NCBI RefSeq assembly: GCF_000002595.2
Contig: NC_057017.1
Span: 2,380,067 to 2,444,066 of the forward strand
Length of the DNA stretch: 64,000 nucleotides
Source of the DNA: Chlamydomonas reinhardtii
Taxonomy: Eukaryota; Chlorophyta; Chlorophyceae; Chlamydomonadales; Chlamydomonadaceae
Direction: 5' to 3'
The position numbers and the translations under genes are program-made. Of this stretch, positions 60,201 to 64,000 are shown one piece after another. The notes under the pieces are model-generated. The model did no database searches and was not told where the DNA came from. It was given only the letters and a program-made list of their open reading frames with translations. The number at the start of each line of letters is the position of its first letter. Positions within the stretch are counted from its first letter, which is position 1.

Positions 60201-62124
60201 TGCTGCTGCTGTTCGGCTGCCGACGCGAAACTGCTCGGACGCCGCACCTCCACCTGCGGGTGTGAGACAAGGGCCCTTGGTCATAAGAAGCGGTGGGCAC
60301 CACGAGCGAGTCGGCGCTTGCAGGCACACAGACACATGCACACACTGTTGCTTGGGCCACGCACCTGCAAGCCGTAGCTGACCTCGCCACTGCAGGACAT
60401 CATGCCACGTCACATGACAGCGCAACGGTTGGCGGGGCGGTCAGAACGCACAGGGAGTGTGACACGCAGGTGCAAACCAAGTGCCAGTGCAGTGCGCATG
60501 AAGCGCAAGGGCCGCCCTCGGTCCCCATGTCACCCCGCCAGCATGCATGACTCGTTGACTACTCACGAGAGGTTCCGGTAGCTCACGTCTCCAATGGTGC
60601 GTGCTGGTGTGCCGGCCAGCCGAAACGTCCCTGCAGGCGTCAGGCGCATATACCGGTACGTTCTGTGCGGCATGTGTGTTGTGTGTGTGTGTGTATGTGT
60701 GTGTGTGTGTTTGCGTGTGTGTGAGCATGTGTGTGGTGTGTGTCTGAAGGGTGCGGCTCTTGTGGTGGGTCCTCGCCGGGCAGTCACCCCCAAGCCTCCC
60801 CTTGTCCGCTTAAGCATTCAACTCCAAATGAACACAAGGCCCCAAACACACGGCCGTCCACGCATACCTGGCAGATCTGCAGGGAGTTGCAGCCGGAAGG
60901 GAAGCCTGTACGTCCCCGGCGGCAGCACTTGCCGCCCGCCCGCCAGCAGTGGGACGCATACCTGTGCACGCGTGCGTCACACCAGCGGTCCGAAAGCGTC
61001 TACATGCCGTTTCCTTCACTGGCTTTGCCGATCAACAGTCGACAATAGCCACGTAAAAGCATGCCCTGATGTTGCAAATTAGCAAGACGGCGGGTCAAGA
61101 ACGAAACCCATCGCGGGGGGAGGGGGGGGGGGGTCCACGCACGTACATTGAAGATGGTTCGCTGGCCGTGTCTGGGCACGCCCAGTGGCGAAGCCTTGGA
61201 GGCCGCAGATGGCGGCGGCGGCTGTTGCTGCTGCTGTTGCTGCTGCTGTGAGTCCAAGGGTGTCACCAGCTGGCTAGGGGCGTATGGGTCCGCCGCCGGG
61301 AGCTTGGGCTCCTTCGCGTGCGCCTCCTCCCAGCCCACGACCTCGTACCCATACACCTGCATGCCACGGGCATCAATCACGGGCGGCAGGCAGAAAACAG
61401 AAAAGGGGGCGACGTTGGGTGCATGCGGGAGCCGCTCACGTGAACACGCCGCAGCCCGCGCCGGTTCGTATACCAACCAGCACGCACACCCGTTGACAGG
61501 GCCAGCAGGCCAGCAGGCACAGTTGGCAGCGGCCTGCCGCCCCCGCCCCCCGGTGCGTTTCCCCCTTGCACATCTGAGGGATCACGCCGCTAAGATGAGA
61601 GCGCCCTTGTAGCCCGGTAGGCAAGGCGCCTAACGGCAACCCCGAAGGCATATTGAAGGCGCTCGAAGCTGCCCGTTCCAGACTGAGTGGGGAGGGGGGA
61701 GCGACCCTTTGGCACGCTCTTGAGCTGCAGCTTCAGGTATCGGCCTTGTAACATCTTATTGATATCATTTGGGCTGTCTCGCGAGAAGCGACTGTCTTCA
61801 TGACCACTTGCAGTAGCGGCATGAAGGCGCCTCTTGCCCCGCTCGCGTCAGGTCGTTATTCCCCATAAAGATGCGCGCTGGCTATAGGCAGACGCGCGCC
61901 ACAGAGCTATCAGCGAAGCTTCAGCAACAAAACAAAAAGCGCGTGACGTGGGGTGTGTGGGTGGCCCCGTGCGCCCGCGGAGGGCTCACCATCAGGTCGA
62001 TCGATTCGACATCCAAGCTCTCTAAAAGGCTGAGCACCGCCTGTCCCTCCACCAGCTCCGCTGCGCCATAGACCGGCGCTGCTGTCTCGAGAGACAGCGT
62101 GTTTCTATTATCTGAGGTGCGCAT
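54290..62124 (-). CDS. Arrestin-domain-containing protein with Gly-rich C terminus
   Basis: Minus-strand exons: 62124-61990, 61356-61147, 60961-60868, 60630-60567, 60389-60365, 60253-59906, 59734-59542, 59265-58982, 58758-58687, 56237-56202, 56045-56010, 55825-55710, 55311-55227, 55012-54290; 806 residues, phases agree. The arrestin N fold shows PVYGAAELVEGQAVLSLL, YGYEVVGWEEAH, LPPGTYRLPFRLQLPADLPG and GEVSYGLQVEVRR. The arrestin C fold shows GRDGYVAGEAAEVVVEVDNR, a CFTEEE loop, LPGACYLGANALRLPVPLPS and ALVRCSYTATVEV. The tail has an Ala/Thr/Val helix, then Gly/Ser/Gln-rich sequence. Such alpha-arrestins usually act as trafficking or ubiquitin-ligase adaptors; no PPxY was seen in the parts read. 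The last five exons (56237-54290) follow a 2.4-kb intron and might be a separate gene. Confidence 0.72.
55541..55630 (+). repeat. C-rich 40-bp tandem repeat, two perfect copies plus a partial third
   Basis: Units at 55541-55580 and 55581-55620 are identical (CCCCACGCCCCCGCACC...), with ten more bases of a third. It lies in an intron of the arrestin-domain gene. Confidence 0.9.
59290..59340 (+). repeat. (GGGA)n tract
   Basis: About 50 bases of GAGGGAGGGAGGG-type repeat in an intron of the arrestin-domain gene. Closely spaced GGG runs could form a G-quadruplex. Confidence 0.85.
60673..60740 (+). repeat. (GT)n microsatellite, imperfect
   Basis: Interrupted GT dinucleotide repeat in an arrestin-gene intron. 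Confidence 0.85.
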
Positions 62125-62954
62125 TTTAAAGATAGGTGCATGTATGTTGCGGTCAAGCTTGAGTTTACACGTTGCGGCTGCGAAAAGAAAACTAGTGCGA
62201 CCTGTGCGCCGGATCGCTGCGGTTGGCGTCAAAGTATTCGAACCTTAGGCGCCTCACTGCTGCCATCACAGCACATGTTTAACAAACAGCTAAAGCTAGC
62301 TACTATGGGCAAGTTCATATCACGTGTTACCGGTCTGCAAAGGGTCGCTCCGACAAAGACGCTTCGACAGACCCGTCCATTTTGTCGGGCGGGCCGCTTC
62401 CACACCTCCCCCTGCCCTGCTGCATCGAATGCCGCCCCGCCCAAGCTCTGGACCTGAAACCTTGACCCACTCAAGGCCTTCACGACAAGTGTAGTCTGGA
62501 ACATTACAGACACAGTTTTCAAAGTGAGATCGGCCCACAGCTTGGATTCCGCCTCTACACGCTCGTCCAGACACCGCACAGTCGCATCCGTCCTCGTGGC
62601 AAGCGGCCTCTGGTGCCCTCTCTACCGGTACTGTGAAGTAATGGCCATACACCAGCACGCAGCCAAACTCGGTACGGTACATGCAATCCATTATGGCTTT
62701 ACGGATAGCATAATCCTTCCGTCTATAGCGCTCCTGTGAGCACCGGCCTCCTGCGGCTGCAGCCCACATATCGCTGGCGGCGCCCTCTCAGCTCGCGCCT
62801 GGCGGCAATCATGACCGCGCAGCACCCTGAGGACCGTGCCTCGCACTGCCAGCCCCGGGCCGCCTCCGCAACCTACACCCGCCCGGCTGTAGGCAGAATG
62901 CCGTGCTCAGCTAGGCTGCCGAAGGCCAACTGTCCACCCATTGGTGCTTGGCGT
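62125..62954. other. Spacer between two tandem minus-strand genes
   Basis: Contains the 3' UTR of the right-edge gene (poly(A) signal 62504-62508) and the promoter and 5' UTR of the arrestin-domain gene. No exon supported. Confidence 0.45.
62504..62508 (-). terminator. Predicted poly(A) signal of the right-edge gene
   Basis: TTACA on the plus strand, about 450 nt beyond the stop at 62955. Confidence 0.4.
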
Positions 62955-64000
62955 TTAAAAGAGCCAGAAGAAGGTGGGCCGAGGGATGGGCTTCGCCACT
63001 GGGGGCAGCAGGTGCACCCGCCCGGTCTGCGGAGCAGCAGCAGGTGCAGCGGGATAATGTATGGTTATTAGAAGACCTCTAGGTACCTCTTCCCTGCCAA
63101 ACCCCCGAGTTGGTTTAGTGGGGCTCCCCCAACCACCACCATCTTCCTGCACACCGCCTCATTTACAACTGATAGCAACTGCCCCCGCGGCAGCAGTTCA
63201 CAGCCCCCACGCGATGACTCCCGCAAACATATGCTCGCCCCTACCCCCCGTTCGCTTGCAACTAACGCCTCTGCCTGTGCCCCGCTACTCTAGCTTGGTT
63301 TGGTTTAGTTTGGGCTGGAAACTGCAATCCCCCCTAACTTATCCTTCCGTTTCTTCCACAAGATGACGATGGTGGAAGCCACCCCGCTGCGCCCGCTCGC
63401 TCGCTCCACTTACCTTGTACAGGTTGAGCGCATACAGTGCCTCAGCCAGCGGCGAGTTGCGCCAGTGCAGCCGCCGCAGCGCCATGGTCTTGCTGAACGT
63501 GGCGGTGGCGCCGCCGCTGCCGATCCGCGCCAGCCCGGCGTCGAGCTTGCACTCTGTTGGGCGCGCACGTGCATGTGCGGGTTAGTGGGTTGGGGCACAT
63601 GGCCAAAGGTGCGCAAAACACCGGCGCTAGTCACGCTGACACAGAAAGACGCGGGTCGCCGCTAAGCACGGTATCCGGCTTTTCCAGCGCTCAGAGCCCG
63701 CTAGCCCAGCCGCCAACACAGTACACAGGCCAGCTGGCCGAATGCCTAGCGCCCACTTCAGTCCCGGCCCCCGGCACCCGATCCCAGCCCACAGCTTCAG
63801 CACTTAATTCCATATAGCCATCCCTGCTGGAGCCCCCAACAGCTGGATTCCATGCCAGGGTCTCTGGTTATTGTCACTGGCATGGACTTCAAGCCATGTA
63901 ACGTGCTCACGCTCGGCATTTGCAACGGCCGCCCCTGCCTCAGCCCGACGCATGCACAGTACACACAACGCGCGCGGCCGGCACTCACGCCACAGCACCA
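62955..64000 (-). CDS. 3' end of an unknown gene running off the right edge (partial)
   Basis: Three minus-strand pieces join in frame: a fragment 64000-63989 ending at a GTGAGT donor, exon 63553-63414 and terminal exon 63026-62955 (stop TAA). The readable C terminus is CKLDAGLARIG, then ATFSKTMALRRLHWRN, SPLAEALYALNLYK and TGRVHLLPPVAKPIPRPTFF, ending WLF. The aromatic-rich end and balanced composition show it is real coding sequence. I do not recognise the family; the N-terminal bulk lies outside the window. Confidence 0.55.

Overview
The window looks like nuclear DNA of a chlorophycean green alga close to Chlamydomonas/Volvox. It is GC-rich and its genes are cut into many short exons with GT(G/A/C)-AG introns. 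TGTAA, the poly(A) signal typical of volvocine algae, lies downstream of most stops. Proteins carry Ala/Gly/Gln/Ser-rich low-complexity inserts and there are many microsatellites. Two genes fit a photosynthetic, flagellated cell: a plastid CDSP32-type thioredoxin and the flagellar protein CFAP99. All exon joins below were made by eye from reading frame, splice-site context and remembered family similarity; there is no transcript support.

Layout, left to right: (1) last exon of an unknown + strand gene (430-547). (2) CDSP32-like double thioredoxin, + strand, 11 exons (1818-6151), with a CA repeat and a 100-N assembly gap in intron 6. (3) Cyanobacterial-type MPBQ/MSBQ methyltransferase, - strand, 7 exons (12078-8217), for plastoquinone/tocopherol synthesis. 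(4) CFAP99, + strand, 13 exons (13186-18842), divergent from (3). (5) A receptor-like class III nucleotide cyclase of about 2458 residues, + strand, 17 exons (19608-31140): signal peptide, solute-binding-protein-like ectodomain, one membrane helix and two complementary half-cyclase domains; one intron carries a MITE. (6) Exosome subunit RRP46, + strand, 6 exons (33319-35153). (7) Small four-helix membrane protein, - strand (38258-37201). (8) Divergent from (7), a protein of about 1753 residues with a CENPC-like motif at its N terminus and a SANT domain near its C terminus, + strand (38744-45480), a candidate KNL2/M18BP1-type centromere factor. (9) Histidine-N-acetyltransferase-like GNAT protein, - strand, 7 exons (49177-46417). 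(10) Orphan protein with a 28-Glu run, + strand (about 50466-52274). (11) Arrestin-domain protein, - strand, 14 exons (62124-54290). (12) 3' end of an unknown - strand gene leaving the right edge (64000-62955).

The genes do not form a pathway. They are ordinary eukaryotic neighbours, several in divergent pairs (3/4, 7/8, 9/10) that probably share promoter regions. The most interesting items are the cyclase, with a bacterial-type ectodomain and split active-site residues, and the CENPC-like plus SANT protein. No tRNA, rRNA, CRISPR array, virus-like element or autonomous transposon was recognised.
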